Under the pieces are notes generated by a model. It did no database searches and was not told where the DNA came from. It worked only from the letters and a program-made list of their open reading frames with translations. A DNA stretch of 64,000 nucleotides from Stenopsyche tienmushanensis (taxonomy: Eukaryota > Arthropoda > Insecta > Trichoptera > Stenopsychidae). Every line of letters starts with the position of its first letter. Within the stretch, counting starts at the first letter, position 1. A program made the translations under genes and the position numbers. Shown here one piece after another: positions 1 through 10,475 of this stretch. The stretch covers positions 18,830-82,829 of the forward strand of contig WACJ01000470.1 of assembly GCA_008973525.1 (NCBI GenBank), in the 5' to 3' direction.

Positions 1-762
1 ATTAAAAAATACACATAAACAATGTTTTATTTTTTTATTATATAAATTTTATTTTATAAATAACATTCAAATAAATAAATAAACCAGTTTTTATTTTTTG
101 CAGTACGATCAATGAAAAATGAATTTGATATTCAAAATATTAGACTCCTTGATGACAATTGATTATTCCAATTGTTTCGGCCAAAATACTTTGAATCAGT
201 CAATAAAAAAAGTCACGATATTTTTTTTCGTGTGTAGAGTTGTGTTGATTTAGTTTAGGCTGTAAAAAATAACAAGGTATGATTAAAAATGTTGCTGGGG
301 TATTTATAACAATATAATATGTTATTAAATGAATTTTATTATTGAAATATTAACTAAAATATTAAATCAAACAATATACTACAATTAATTGAGATATGAG
401 ATATTTTAACTGGAAAGCTTATGAAGATGGAAAAAAATATATTTAAAGGGATTCTAAAATTACTATTAAGGAAAAATAAAAAAAACTGACATAACAAAAC
501 ATTTCACAAATGCATTTTAAAGTACTCACTACTTTCTTATTCCAATGCATACAAACAAATTCAATGTATATTTTTGCCATTAATTTTTATAATGGCTTTA
601 TTTTTATCAAATATAAACTGTGGTTTTAAGTACACAATACTGTAATATATTTTATGAAATAATTTTTAAAGGTTGCCTTTATGTTTTCAACCATGAGAAT
701 ATCAAGATTGTATTCTATATTTCCTGGTATAACCAAATGGAATTTACTTCATTTTTGCTTAC

Positions 763-810
763 CAAAGTTGTGTATAAACCAGAAGCCGTTCACAGTGTAT
801 ACGGCAGCAA
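763..810 (-). CDS. Candidate small cassette exon F (16 codons)
   Basis: Between ATATAG (AG at 812-811) and a GTAAGC donor (762-757) there is a 48-bp, phase 1-1 open stretch reading AAVYTVNGFWFIHNF after the split first codon. Phase, multiple-of-three length and aromatic content agree with the other cassettes of the gene to its right. The acceptor lacks a pyrimidine tract and the exon is short, so chance is possible. Confidence 0.3.
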
Positions 811-1241
811 CTATATCACTTACGCCACAGCGGCTGTATGAATGATATTAAGGGTTACAACATTTATCTACATATTTGTTATTACTACTTGATACATTGG
901 TTAAACATCAAAATAACAACGACCAATATTAATTTTCTAAATACTGATATAATTACTTTATACTACTCTACCGTTAACAAAATGTTTAGTCGTTAACTTA
1001 TGGCAAGCTTTTAATAATGATATAAAATAAATGACTTTATTTTAACAAATGTAGTCTAAATAAGACATATTTATATATTTTTTTAATTGAAAATGTTGAC
1101 ATTTTAAAAACTTTGAATAAAATGTAGTTTAATAAAAACTACATCATATGTGCTGTTAAAGAAAGGACAAGGGCTGTTGATATGTTTATAAATCAAATAT
1201 GAAAATGATTTAATGATAAAGTTACTTTATCATACTTTTAT
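811..1241. other. Intron or 3' flank, nothing recognised
   Basis: AT-rich, no open frame of note and no repeat recognised. Position 1-762 is similar, with only a plus-strand pyrimidine-rich TTTTATTTTTTGCAG near 100. Confidence 0.4.
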
Positions 1242-1309
1242 CTAAAGATTCCTGAGAAAAGGTTGAATCTTCGTGAAATCTCCCAGCGTGAGATTTTCCA
1301 GCATAAGAT
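1242..1309 (-). CDS. Candidate alternative terminal exon of the myofilin-like gene
   Basis: After the acceptor-like TTGCTAATAG (AG at 1311-1310), the phase-1 frame required by cassette E reads LMLENLTLGDFTKIQPFLRN plus Leu, then TAG at 1244-1242. The next frame over is also open and looks protein-like (RSYAGKSHAGRFHEDSTFSQ and on to TAA at 1224-1222), but it would need a phase-2 donor. So the region looks coding while its frame is undecided. There is no donor evidence and no recognised motif. Cassette E plus this exon would end the protein inside the window. Confidence 0.3.
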
Positions 1310-1732
1310 CTATTAGCAAGGTTATACATCCCAAATGAATTTAGAATCAATTTACTATTATAAAAATAAGTAGAGTTTTTAACATGCTTAAGTCTACTAA
1401 TATCAAAATGGTATATTATACTATAATATTAACACATTCTGTACCATTCCAAGCATCAATGATTGATTCTGTTTTGTAAAATGCTTGATATATATTTTAA
1501 AAGTATGTCTAGTACATAATGTGTTAAAGTCCACTACTTAAAAGCAAACTTTCATAAGAAGGTGATTTCATTTTGAAGTATGTTTGGATTTAATTTATAG
1601 ATAAATATTTATCACCTTATTATGAGGTTTAAAAATCTAGTTCGTATAACTAGTCTATGAGAATAGAATGTTTTCTGGATTACGTTATAAAAATAGAAGC
1701 TTGGAAGAATGTTTATAAATATATCTACATAC

Positions 1733-1972
1733 CGAGTGGCCTAATGGGATGTTTGTCCCAGAGGTATGTCCTCTTCACTGGTGATAGGTAAGAGTCTCTA
1801 ACGTAGAAAGGGCTTTTTCCCCAACCGCCGAAGGGTGAAAATGGTTTCAATTCGGGGTAGTCCCACCAGAAGGGATCCCTGGTGATAGCTGAGATCGGTA
1901 ACAGTGGGCTTGGATTGAGAAGACTAGCCCATGGTCTGCGTCTTATTCCACCGCGAGAGTAAATTGGTGCAC
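1733..1972 (-). CDS. Mf: Myofilin-like gene, cassette exon E (80 codons)
   Basis: Acceptor TTTATTTAG ends at 1973 and donor GTATGT occupies 1732-1727. The exon is 240 bp, phase 1 on both sides. It reads APIYSRGGIRRRPWASLLNP, then ITRDPFWWDYPELKPFSPFG, then GWGKSPFYVRDSYLSPVKRT and ends with HPIRPL. It is very rich in Trp, Tyr, Phe, Pro and Arg, with repeated (S/K)P motifs. The frame is free of stops through the whole exon. It is the last strongly supported exon in the window; the gene must run on leftwards to another exon or a terminal exon. Confidence 0.85.
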
Positions 1973-3691
1973 CTAAATAAAAAATATTAAATTGATTCCG
2001 CTACTTTTCTCACCCCACGATAAATATGTTTTATTGGGCGGGAATATTAAAGCAACTTGAGATTTCTATGATTGCAATTTTATCATGCATTTATTGTCTA
2101 TCTACTTTCACAAAAAAAATGTATTCAAATGTCAATTACACAAATTTCATTCCTGTAATATTTTTGATCCAAATACAAATGTTATGCAAATAGAAAGACT
2201 GTTTTATTACAGCCGTTTAATCTCATGCGGATTCTGTAATCCGTCATGGGTCTTCAAACAATGGTTAAGTGCAATTTAATGCAAAATGATCAAAAGAATA
2301 TGTATCACTTTTGCACATAGATCATTTTTAAAGTCGTTCAATGATCACGAATTGATGGATTTGCCAAACTACAATTTATTTTTGTTATGCATAAAGTTTA
2401 GTCTTACAACATTTATTATTCATAAATTTTCATTTATGGTAATAGTTCATGGTAAAACGTTTGAACTTAATATTATATTTACTAAAATTACAAGCAGATT
2501 TGGTAAGCCTATTTTTATACTGTTGAAGATAGTCATGTCTAATCATCATTTTCGACATGAAAAATACCCACACACTTACTGTATGTTCAAAAAGTATATT
2601 TTCGTTTACATAGCATCAAGTAAATTATATTTTTATGTATATTATATAGACGTAATATTTGACTGTTGTGTTGTATAAAACCATGTTATACGAGGCCCGA
2701 GTGTTATATACCCTTTTCAAATTGAGAATATATTATTTACATCAATATTAAAATAGCTGTATCTTCAATTGGTTAAAATACAGGCTTACCGTTGCTACGA
2801 ATTTACATTTTAAACACAATCATATTATATAATAGGATATTAACAAACATACATGTATAAAATTTATTGTGTAACGAAGAGTTTAGTTATCAGACAAAAA
2901 ACCAAAAACAGAAAGAAAAAAGCTATTGCTACAATGCATGCAAAAGGCAGATATATGTTATTAAATAATATGTTACTTCATACTATACTGTTTTGGAATA
3001 CCAATTGTTGTGATTTTCTGTAATATTGAGTTTAATATTTTTGCTTAGCTAGAAGAGGTGTAAAATTTGTTTGCAGTAACTTATTAAAAAACTTTCTGTT
3101 AATAAAACTGTTGAAACTTTCTTGTATTTATTTATTTAAATCAACATGGTAAATGAATTATGTTTACATTGAATTTTTCATGATATACACAATGTCTATT
3201 TTTTGAAAAATATGCGAAAGGATTTTATATATATATAATTCCGATAGATAGTATGAAAAAATTGATGAGTAACGATGAAAGGAAATTATAAAACAAAACT
3301 GTTAATGTTGAAGCAGTGTAGTTGTGCTAATTTTTGTATAGATATGTGTAAATAAAATGTTCTTTTCGATATTTTGTTTATATGCCTCAAAATCATAGTA
3401 TTGAGGATACATTGAAAAACACATAGCCATTGCAGTTTTATGTATATTTTATTAAATTATTGTAATTCTTTACCTCGCGTGGTAATCAATATCATGATAA
3501 ATATGTTTTCAAATTGTCACTTGTAATTTATCAAGTACTATTTATTTCTATCTTTGTAATTTAAATAAAAACTTTGCAAACAAAATGAAAGATATTTTGA
3601 ACACCCAAAAAGCAACAATTTAAACTTTCAATCTACTTATAAGTAGTTTTGAAATCGCTGAAATGCAAATATACTGATCACCACGCCTTAC
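1973..3691 (-). other. Intron between cassettes D and E
   Basis: AT-rich. It contains a chance 130-codon plus-strand frame (2286-2678) of Phe/Ile/Lys-rich composition. No transposon motif is seen. Confidence 0.6.
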
Positions 3692-3841
3692 CCTCAGTGT
3701 CAAAAGCAACTTCTGAATCTCTCGGCGCAAAATATCCTGGCTTGGTGGGCGTTGGTGATCTAGCACGGGAAGAACGATCCATATCGAGCCATTTGTCAGC
3801 TTCAGCAAAAGCGTCTTTCACAGCGTCATCAAATTTCTTAC
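3692..3841 (-). CDS. Mf: Myofilin-like gene, cassette exon D (50 codons)
   Basis: Acceptor TTGGAAAG (AG at 3843-3842) and donor GTAAGG (3691-3686). The exon is 150 bp and phase 1 at both ends. It reads KKFDDAVKDAFAEADKWLDM, then DRSSRARSPTPTKPGYFAPR and DSEVAFDTE. The first half is a predicted amphipathic helix (FDDAVKDAFAEADKWL). It is followed by a Ser/Pro/Thr-rich linker with SPTP, a possible proline-directed phosphorylation site. Junctions with C and E both create Gly. The acceptor has only a modest pyrimidine tract, in keeping with an optional exon. Confidence 0.8.
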
Positions 3842-5129
3842 CTTTCCAAGTTCAATACAAGCAACATTAAATATTTAAGGTTGCTGTAAACTTTTGTGGT
3901 TTTCTGTGTGTTAAGCCATATTACCCCACTCATAATCTTTAAATGCATATATATGACACCTGATTTGATGTGAATTTGGAATGTTTTGTTAAGGTCGAGG
4001 CAAATTTTGTGTGAATAGAAATGGACAATTTTCATGGACATACACAATTTACAAATACTGAATCACAGGATATTTGGCTTGGCACAGTTACATAAATTCA
4101 TGCTATATTCAAAATATTTAAAACATTTCCTATACGACGATGTGTTTTGGCATTGATTGAATTCATATCCAATTGTACTGAAATAATTTTTGATTTTATA
4201 AAGCGCGTGAAAGCATCGAAAATAATATTAATGTGGTTGAAAAAAAATGAGGATATTAATAGAAAATATGTTCAGCTATGTGTATATTTAGATTTATGCA
4301 ATAGAAACAGGTGTATCATATAAATCTTAATCGAATTTTGGCTTAAAATTACATTAATTGTGAATTTTATATGGAAATATGTCTCATCGACGAGAAATGT
4401 TCATTAATCACAAAGAGTGTTTTAAATTGATGTTATTGTTCTGAGAGTATGAAAGTTATTGATTAAATTTAAGTAATAAAATAAAATAAAGAAAAACTAC
4501 AGGCTCTCATATACTCGTAGTTTATTTTTAAATATTTATATATAGGAATATATTTACAAATAATAACTTACTTATAAAAGGGATAACATATAATAACGGG
4601 GAGGGGTAAAATTTGTAACATTTAGGACAATATGATGGTAAATGCAGGCATACGAACAAAAGGCATCTTATATATACATATTAAGAAGTTAACATTGTGG
4701 ATGCTTGTGTATATGTATAGTTTGCGTATATTTACAGCATTTTTCTTCCCGAAAGATTTGATATATTCATCAATATTATATATATAATAAATTTATATAT
4801 ATAGTATTTGGTAGAGTAAAACATCATATGTTCTATATGATATAAATCTAATACTGATTTTTTGTTTACTATTAATTTTTGGTATATAATAATCAAAAAT
4901 ATATTAACATATGTTTAGTCAACAAACCAATATATCATAAGGTAAAAATTTGCATATTGTCAAACGGTGTTTTAATTTAATCCTAAATATATGATATATA
5001 TAATTAATAATTGCTTTAAGCATATTTATAAAATTCGCATTTTAGTAGCATTCTTGAAACAATGCATTTTCAAAAGATTCACGTTCGAGTTAATATGTTT
5101 TATTGCATTTCATACTCAAGAAGACTTAC
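3842..5129 (-). other. Intron between cassettes C and D
   Basis: Very AT-rich, with TA-rich runs near 4775 and no recognisable feature. Confidence 0.6.
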
Positions 5130-5339
5130 CACCGAAACCAAAGTGGGGCTTGTTTTCAGGTTCATACTCAATTCCTTTTAAGTCTCCAGACACGGGCCAA
5201 ATGGGACTGGCTCTATCCTTCAAATATAATCCATAACGAGAAGGATAATGCCTGTCGATTTCAGCCATACGGTCTAGATGATCTTGCCAAGCCTTGTGAG
5301 TGTCGAATGGGTCCACACGCCTCTTTGGCACATGGTAAA
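5130..5339 (-). CDS. Mf: Myofilin-like gene, cassette exon C (70 codons)
   Basis: Acceptor TTTTTTTATATAG ends at 5340. A consensus GTAAGT donor occupies 5129-5124. The exon is 210 bp and phase 1 on both sides. It reads YHVPKRRVDPFDTHKAWQDH, then LDRMAEIDRHYPSRYGLYLK and DRASPIWPVSGD, and ends with an acidic/aromatic stretch (EYEPENKPHFGFG). The density of Tyr, Pro, Arg and Trp matches the other exons of the gene. This is the clearest of the cassettes: good splice sites, long frame, strong protein-like composition. It follows cassette B after an intron of about 1.5 kb and joins cassette D with a Gly at the junction. Confidence 0.9.
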
Positions 5340-6805
5340 CTATATAAAAAAATAACGCATTAAAAATTTTCATACAAACACCAAATCAAATAAACGGATC
5401 GTTTAACTTTGCAAAAATAAAATATGTTTAAATCTTCCAAAATAAACTGTTATTAGAACTCTTGTCAAATTTTTAGAATAAATACGCTTTATTCAAATTA
5501 ATCACTATTGCTATCTTAATAAATATCGATATAAATTATAGATTTTAGACATATCCAGTGTTAGAATTTTTGCTAAGGTAATGAGAAACATATAAGATAT
5601 ATCAAAGCATAATAAGTAGACTGTCGTTTTGCAAAAATGGATATATTAAACTCTTATTTGCATAACAGACCTTATGTGATTCTCAATTGTAAACTGGATA
5701 CGTTCATGCAAATCTTTAAATACGAATGATATGCAATCAATTATTCACTAAAACCAATGAGTATCAATAAATAGCACATTTAATAGTCTTAATGTAAAAT
5801 ATGAAATTCAAGATTAAAGATTTCATTCCAAATATCAAGTTGTATAAAAACTTACATATTTTTATGCAAAATTGCAATTTTATGCAACAGTTTTTTATTT
5901 TATTTTACATTTTATGTAAAGTTGTATTTTATTTCATTCCTATAAATATTGATAGCAATGTGATTTTGCTAATACTCATAGTTCTAATGTAAAGAATATC
6001 AGCAACAACCATAAATCCTGTTAATATTTAACATACACTTTAAAAATGTTATTTTGGCCTATTGGAAATCTTTTTGTTCAAAATTCACTGAAGTAAAAGA
6101 ACGTATTATGTCAAACAATCCCGTTAATTCTATAGCAGGAATAATATAAATATTATATATATATATATTAGATAAAGTATATAAACACCAATCAAATTTT
6201 GCCACTGCTTATGTATTTTATAAGCAATAATTAATAAAACTGAATCGTATTGACTCAAATACATACATTTTAAATTTGTAAATGTGTTTATTAGCCACTG
6301 AAGGAAATCAGCGTCTGGTTGATTTGTAATTTTTTAGTACGTATATATAATATCTATAAATATATATATATATATATATATATGTCCTTGTATAATTCAT
6401 GGGTCTCAAAATGAATTTATATTTCCACGCGTATTACCCTTAAAAAACTATTTATACAAATATACCTCGTTACTTTAATCACAGTTAGAAAACTTCCTTA
6501 AGCATTTAAAAGGAGTCGTCTATGCAGTAGTTTGGTACAATGGAAACTATCACATATGATACAAGTTTGTTTTTGAGCTGCACGTTCAAAATCATCGTTA
6601 ACGTTCGCTTAAAATATCGTTGCGATATGAGTAACAATTGAAAATGCTTTTATACAATGATTTTTGTATTTATTGATGAAAACCACATGTTTATTTTTGA
6701 CGCTCTACCTGACATGCACATAGATCGATTAGTTTTTCAAGCGAAGCAGATCTAAAGAAGCGTGGTAATGACTGGACAACAATAATGTAATATATACATT
6801 CTTAC
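5340..6805 (-). other. Intron between cassettes B and C
   Basis: AT-rich, with the (TA)n run at 6361 and nothing else recognised. Confidence 0.6.
6361..6383. repeat. (TA)n microsatellite
   Basis: An uninterrupted TA run in the intron between cassettes B and C; shorter AT runs lie just upstream. Confidence 0.9.
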
Positions 6806-6958
6806 CTTCTTTGCTTAGGGTCTTCTGTACAACGTCTTCGTTAATTAATCGACATTTATGTGTATTAGAATACTTTCTATACAGTCGAAGACTCTCTAAT
6901 AAATAAGGAAGGTCGATGATGACATGAAAGTTGCGATGGGGTTCGGGAGGCGGGCAAG
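6806..6958 (-). CDS. Mf: Myofilin-like gene, cassette exon B (51 codons)
   Basis: The exon lies between a TATTGAG acceptor (AG at 6960-6959, with a CTAAC branch-like site about 25 bp upstream) and a GTAAGA donor (6805-6800). It is 153 bp, phase 1 at both ends. The frame reads CPPPEPHRNFHVIIDLPYL, then LESLRLYRKYSNTHKCRLI and NEDVVQKTLSKE. The frame is closed by a stop just upstream of the acceptor, so the exon boundary is well placed. Codon third positions are AT-rich, unlike the second exon. Joined to the internal donor of the second exon it gives a Thr at the junction, and joined to cassette C a Val. No known domain is recognised. The amphipathic, Arg/Lys/Leu-rich stretch would suit a protein-protein contact. 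It was found only by splice-site reading because it has no start codon. Confidence 0.8.
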
Positions 6959-6994
6959 CTCAATATAAATATAGGTCTGAGTTAGGACAATCAT

Positions 6995-7345
6995 CAAAGA
7001 CAAGAATCATTCCCTGACAAACGCTTGAAGGAGCGAACGGAGCACGATGCAGGAAAGTGCAGTCGGAGCAACGATGTCCAAGCGTCGTTCGAAGTGAACG
7101 GTATATAAGAGACGCTGTGAGATCCGAGTGAACGGTATTCGTGAATATATTTATAGATGTATTTTGATGTTTTCGGTGATGGTATTAACGCGAAAGGTGA
7201 AATGTGTCAGTATGGAGGCTTTGGAACGCTGCGTTGGACATCGTTGAGTCAGATACAAAGCTGAAGGCTCTCGCGCAGAGCTTCGAGCCTCTGGCAGGGA
7301 CTGATGTTCACGTTGTTCGCGTCCCATAAGTGCTTTATTAACCAA
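6995..7345. other. GC-richer intronic block with TATA-like element
   Basis: This block sits within the exon A to exon B intron and is unusually GC-rich. On the plus strand it has a strong TATATAAG (7101-7108), and the string GTGAACGGTAT occurs twice, about 40 bp apart. Two minus-strand frames are open through 7000-7140. It could be an internal promoter or enhancer for cassette-containing isoforms, or a piece of an old element. Nothing decides it. Confidence 0.2.
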
Positions 7346-7783
7346 AAAGATCTATTTCAAGATGACAATTTTCTCACTCACATATCTCCCTCGACAGCGG
7401 TACATATAAAAGTATATTTATAGGTATATTAATATTATTTACAAACGTTTGCAAAGACAAGATACAATCAAATGGATGAACATTAATATGCATTCTATAC
7501 AATATAAGATTTCACCTGTGATAGAGGCTAAACCGAGTTATATACAAAAAAAAACCCTAACATGTTAACAAAATATATGTTATAAATTAAAGTTAATTTT
7601 TAACTGCATTTCCCAAAGGATGGGAACACTGTAGCTCGCGTTCGTCACGACAGATTATTTTTTTTTAATTTCATTTTTTATTATTTTTTTTTCTCCAGAG
7701 AATAGTTTAAGCGCACGGAAGCTAGAATTAGTAGTCACGGAGAGATTTTTCGGAGTCTGTGCCTCGATTGTGTGATAGTTTAC

Positions 7784-8035
7784 TTATAGAATATCGTGAA
7801 AGTAAGGTGTAAGTTTCTGCGGTGATCCGGCGTTGGGCAACCCCAGTGTTACGGGCAAGCACTGCAGCGGCAGGTTATTTTGCTGAAACATTTCAAACAG
7901 CACGTGAGAATCGCATCTCGGAAGGGTGGCGCAGCTCGGGCTCTCCGTCTGGGGCTTCGCGGGGCCGACAGACAGATTTGAACGACACTGAAGCGAATCG
8001 AAATTTAGCCTAGTCTCCAGTCGTCGCTGCGCCAT
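7784..8035 (-). other. Short open frame in the intron between exons A and B
   Basis: ATG at 8035 (context GTCGATGG) opens 83 codons ending at 7784, beginning MAQRRLETRLNF. It lies in a GC-rich part (7,600-8,240) of the intron between the second exon and cassette B. The opposite strand is also open over much of it, which is expected in GC-rich DNA. No domain or motif is recognised. It may be chance. Confidence 0.15.
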
Positions 8036-8269
8036 CGACGGCGATCCTCAAGAGCTGCCAGATGTTAAAAGAAATTGACATATTAACACGCGCGGGGCGG
8101 GCGGAGAGACTCCTTCGGCCCGCTTCTGCGCCGCATGCTGCCCCTCGACCGGATACGATACAAGAAACCGCCTATGCCATATTAGTAAATGCAAAAAAAG
8201 CCAACGTCATACATAACTATGCGAATAGATCACACGAATACGGCTACTTCGTTAATGCGCCAATGAATC

Positions 8270-8577
8270 GTTAATGCGTGATGCGGTTTATTGTTCCGTG
8301 CTGCACGGTCTGTCAGGTCTGCATTCTCGAGATATTTACAATGATATATTTATGGTACAATGAATGATGTTATCCTCTCGACCGCCGAAAGATGGTCCTC
8401 TCGACGACTTCCGCGGGACCTTCAGAGACCTTCGCTATCGCGTTCCGCGAGGCAGGATAGATTACCGGTCGTGTGATTGATTAGTAGAAGAATGGATGTT
8501 GGCGAAGCTCTCTAGTTAATGGCGAAAGGTGCGTGCATCTGAAGGTGGCGCGGAAGTGCAGCGGCAGTCGATGTGCG
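8270..8577 (-). other. 3' untranslated region of the short isoform
   Basis: This is the stretch from the TGA to just past AATAAA, ending the short transcript. It contains a TGTAAATA element near 8330, matching the consensus bound by Pumilio-family proteins. The sequence is less AT-rich than the introns. The exact cleavage point is inferred. Confidence 0.6.
8287..8292 (-). terminator. Polyadenylation signal AATAAA (short isoform)
   Basis: AATAAA on the minus strand about 290 bp after the TGA of the second coding exon, in the context ACAATAAACC. It is the first canonical signal after the stop and supports use of this exon as a terminal exon. Confidence 0.6.
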
Positions 8578-8843
8578 TCAATGCCTCGACGACGGAGCTC
8601 GGTACGTACTTGGCCTGTACCGGTCCAAGGAGGACGGGTACTGGTGGGCGTAGATGGGCCTGGGTGAGTAGCCGTAGGTCTCCCTGTGGATGGGCAGGTA
8701 GCGATATCCAGGGATGTTGATGCGCTCAGCGGCGTGGATGGGGTCGTCGTAGATGGACTTGCTGTAGGGCCAGGTGTTGCTCAATTCTGGGAAGACGCTG
8801 CGACGGGCGTGGACGCGGTCGTCAGCGCGGATGTCCTCGGATC
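8578..8843 (-). CDS. Mf: Myofilin-like gene, second coding exon with alternative ending
   Basis: A textbook acceptor (long T/C tract, then CCCACAG) precedes the exon at 8843. It reads in phase 1 as SEDIRADDRVHARRS, VFPELSNTWPYSKSIYDD, then AERINIPGYRYLPIHR and further Tyr/Pro/Arg-rich sequence to a TGA at 8578-8580. Codon third positions are overwhelmingly G or C, as in highly expressed muscle genes and unlike the flanking AT-rich DNA. Joined to 12811-12721 it gives a complete protein of about 118 residues. Inside the exon, just after residues DRYRP, lies a GTACGT donor (8609-8604) also in phase 1. Using it gives a 234-bp internal exon that leads into the cassettes to the left. The exon can thus be either terminal or internal. 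An AATAAA follows about 290 bp downstream. Confidence 0.9.
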
Positions 8844-9464
8844 CTGTGGGAGAAAAAACAAAACCGTCAAACGATCCATCCTTTCTTTGCAAAACCATGA
8901 GGTCCAATAGGGAGATTATGGATATGCGAGGTGAATCTCCACTGGACATCATCTTAGATTTAATCATAATCAGACCAATGGACTGCAAAGTAACCAGTGA
9001 TTTGAAATCCACTGGTTTATCTGATCATGGAAATTATGCACGTTCGACTCTATGTTTACATCCGTGTTCCTCTAATTAGGAAGACAAGAAAGCAATCAAT
9101 AGCTTCTATATTGAGATCCATAATGTAGGATATAAAACTGGTATCTATTTTTATAACCAGAGTTTATGATATCCTTATTCAAACATTGGTTTCAGCTCAT
9201 CGTTTGTGGATAATTCAATAAATCACTCGTACGTTTGTAAAGATTCATCTGTGGGTCTACTTGCAAAATAGGGAATAATTATGGAAATGAAAAATGTTTT
9301 CAGTTATCTGGCTGAGGTCAGAATGAAGGGCTATTAAGTATTGGCAATAAGCAAGTAAATCTTCATGAAAGATTTCGAAATTAAGGCGTTCCCCTCTCCT
9401 CAAGCTTTATTCGTATAAAAAAGTTTTTAAACCAAAAACGAACGAGCTTCTGTATTATTTAGTA

Positions 9465-9714
9465 CAGCGGTTCTTAAACTGGGGTCCGCGAAAATATAAA
9501 AAAATATTTATTTGAACAAGATAATATGATGATGATGATTTACAGAAAACATTATAAAAAATATTTATTTTGATCAAGAAATTTGTTTTTTTGAAAAATT
9601 AAGTCTAAAGAACGATGAAAAATGTTGGGATGGGATCCGCCAAGAAAAAATTGTTGAAGAAGCATGACAAAAAAATTGCTCAAGAGGGGGACTACATAAG
9701 TTTAAGAACTGCTG
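9465..9714. mobile_element. hAT-type MITE, 250 bp
   Basis: The left end CAGCGGTTCTTAAACTGGGG and the right end AAGTTTAAGAACTGCTG are inverted copies of the terminal repeat common in hAT elements. The flanks ATTTAGTA and ATCCAGTA match at six of eight positions, as expected for a decayed 8-bp target duplication. It has no coding capacity. It sits in the intron between the 9,836 exon and the second coding exon. Confidence 0.75.
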
Positions 9715-9835
9715 ATCCAGTAAGAGATTATAATCTTCATCACTTTGCAAATAAAGTTGATAAAATGATTCTTCATTTAAGGCATTCATTTTAATTTGAT
9801 TAACTCTGAGTTCTTGTGGTCCCATCAGTGGTTAC

Positions 9836-9908
9836 CAATGAGGTATGGGAACCAACGAGGTAGACGGAGAGCCTGGACGTTGTCGGTGGCTGGGATGACC
9901 TTGTAGGG
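9836..9908 (-). CDS. Candidate alternative N-terminal-side exon of the myofilin-like gene
   Basis: A GC-rich, GC3-rich stretch reads PYKVIPATDNVQALRLPRWF then PYLI plus one base, and ends in phase 1 at a GTAACC donor (9835-9830). That fits exactly onto the second coding exon, giving PYLI-GSEDIR in place of SLK-GSEDIR. A TAG codon lies immediately upstream in frame and doubles as the acceptor (TCAGATAG), so the exon starts in phase 0. It therefore cannot follow the 12,721 start exon in frame and must belong to a transcript with a different first exon. Codon use matches the second exon. The acceptor is weak and the partner first exon is unknown; a candidate lies at 53,302. Confidence 0.5.
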
Positions 9909-10082
9909 CTATCTGAGTCACGGATGTATGATTCAGCGGAATATATGAAAGTTCACCAATTTTGTACGATGTTAGATGAACATTTTTAAATATAATCTTC
10001 GTTTTATTTTCATATTGAAACGATTTTTCAACTGGATCACGCATAAGAATGAAACACCTTCACCGACAATGCATGCTATATA

Positions 10083-10475
10083 CAGGTAATCCCCGATTTT
10101 CGCGACCCCGGCGAGTGCGGATTCGTCATGGGACTATCTTTTTATTTTGGCATTTTTGTTGCGTTTATGTACAAATCATCAAAAATTTAACTTAAGATCT
10201 TATACGCGTTTATTAGAAACAATTTAATATTATGAAAGCTATCAGAAACATCGACGAAGCCTGGAATAAAATGACCCAGACGCGTATGAAGGGTGTTCAG
10301 AAAAAGTGGGTCAGATAAATTGTTGATGATCACATCAACTATGAAAATAATATTCAAAATATCAAATCAAAATAGCCTTCCAGTCATTTCCGAAGACATC
10401 TAAGATGTTAATGTAGGTGATGATCAAGCTTTGCTCGAAAATACATGGCGTACCCTTAATCAATGAAGTGATGCG
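10083..10475 (+). mobile_element. pogo/Tigger element remnant, N-terminal region
   Basis: It begins after TA with CAGGTAATCCCCGATTTTCG, a Tigger-type terminal repeat. A broken frame inside reads NIDEAWNKMTQTRMKGVQKK, matching the conserved AWN-(V/M)T-MNGVWKK stretch of Tigger transposases. Stops interrupt it. A related copy lies at 52.3 kb. The right end is approximate. Confidence 0.65.

Noticed and set aside
2286..2678. 130-codon plus-strand open frame
   Set aside because: It lies in the intron between cassettes D and E of the minus-strand gene. Its composition (Phe, Ile, Lys, Tyr) is what AT-rich DNA gives by chance, with no motif.
4577..4690. Minus-strand open stretch ending at GTAAGT
   Set aside because: The frame is open, but the only acceptors give the wrong phase and the peptide is low in information.
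6959..6985. TATA-like CAATATAAATATAGG on the plus strand, first read as a promoter
   Set aside because: It is the intron end of cassette B, between the branch site and the acceptor, on the minus strand.
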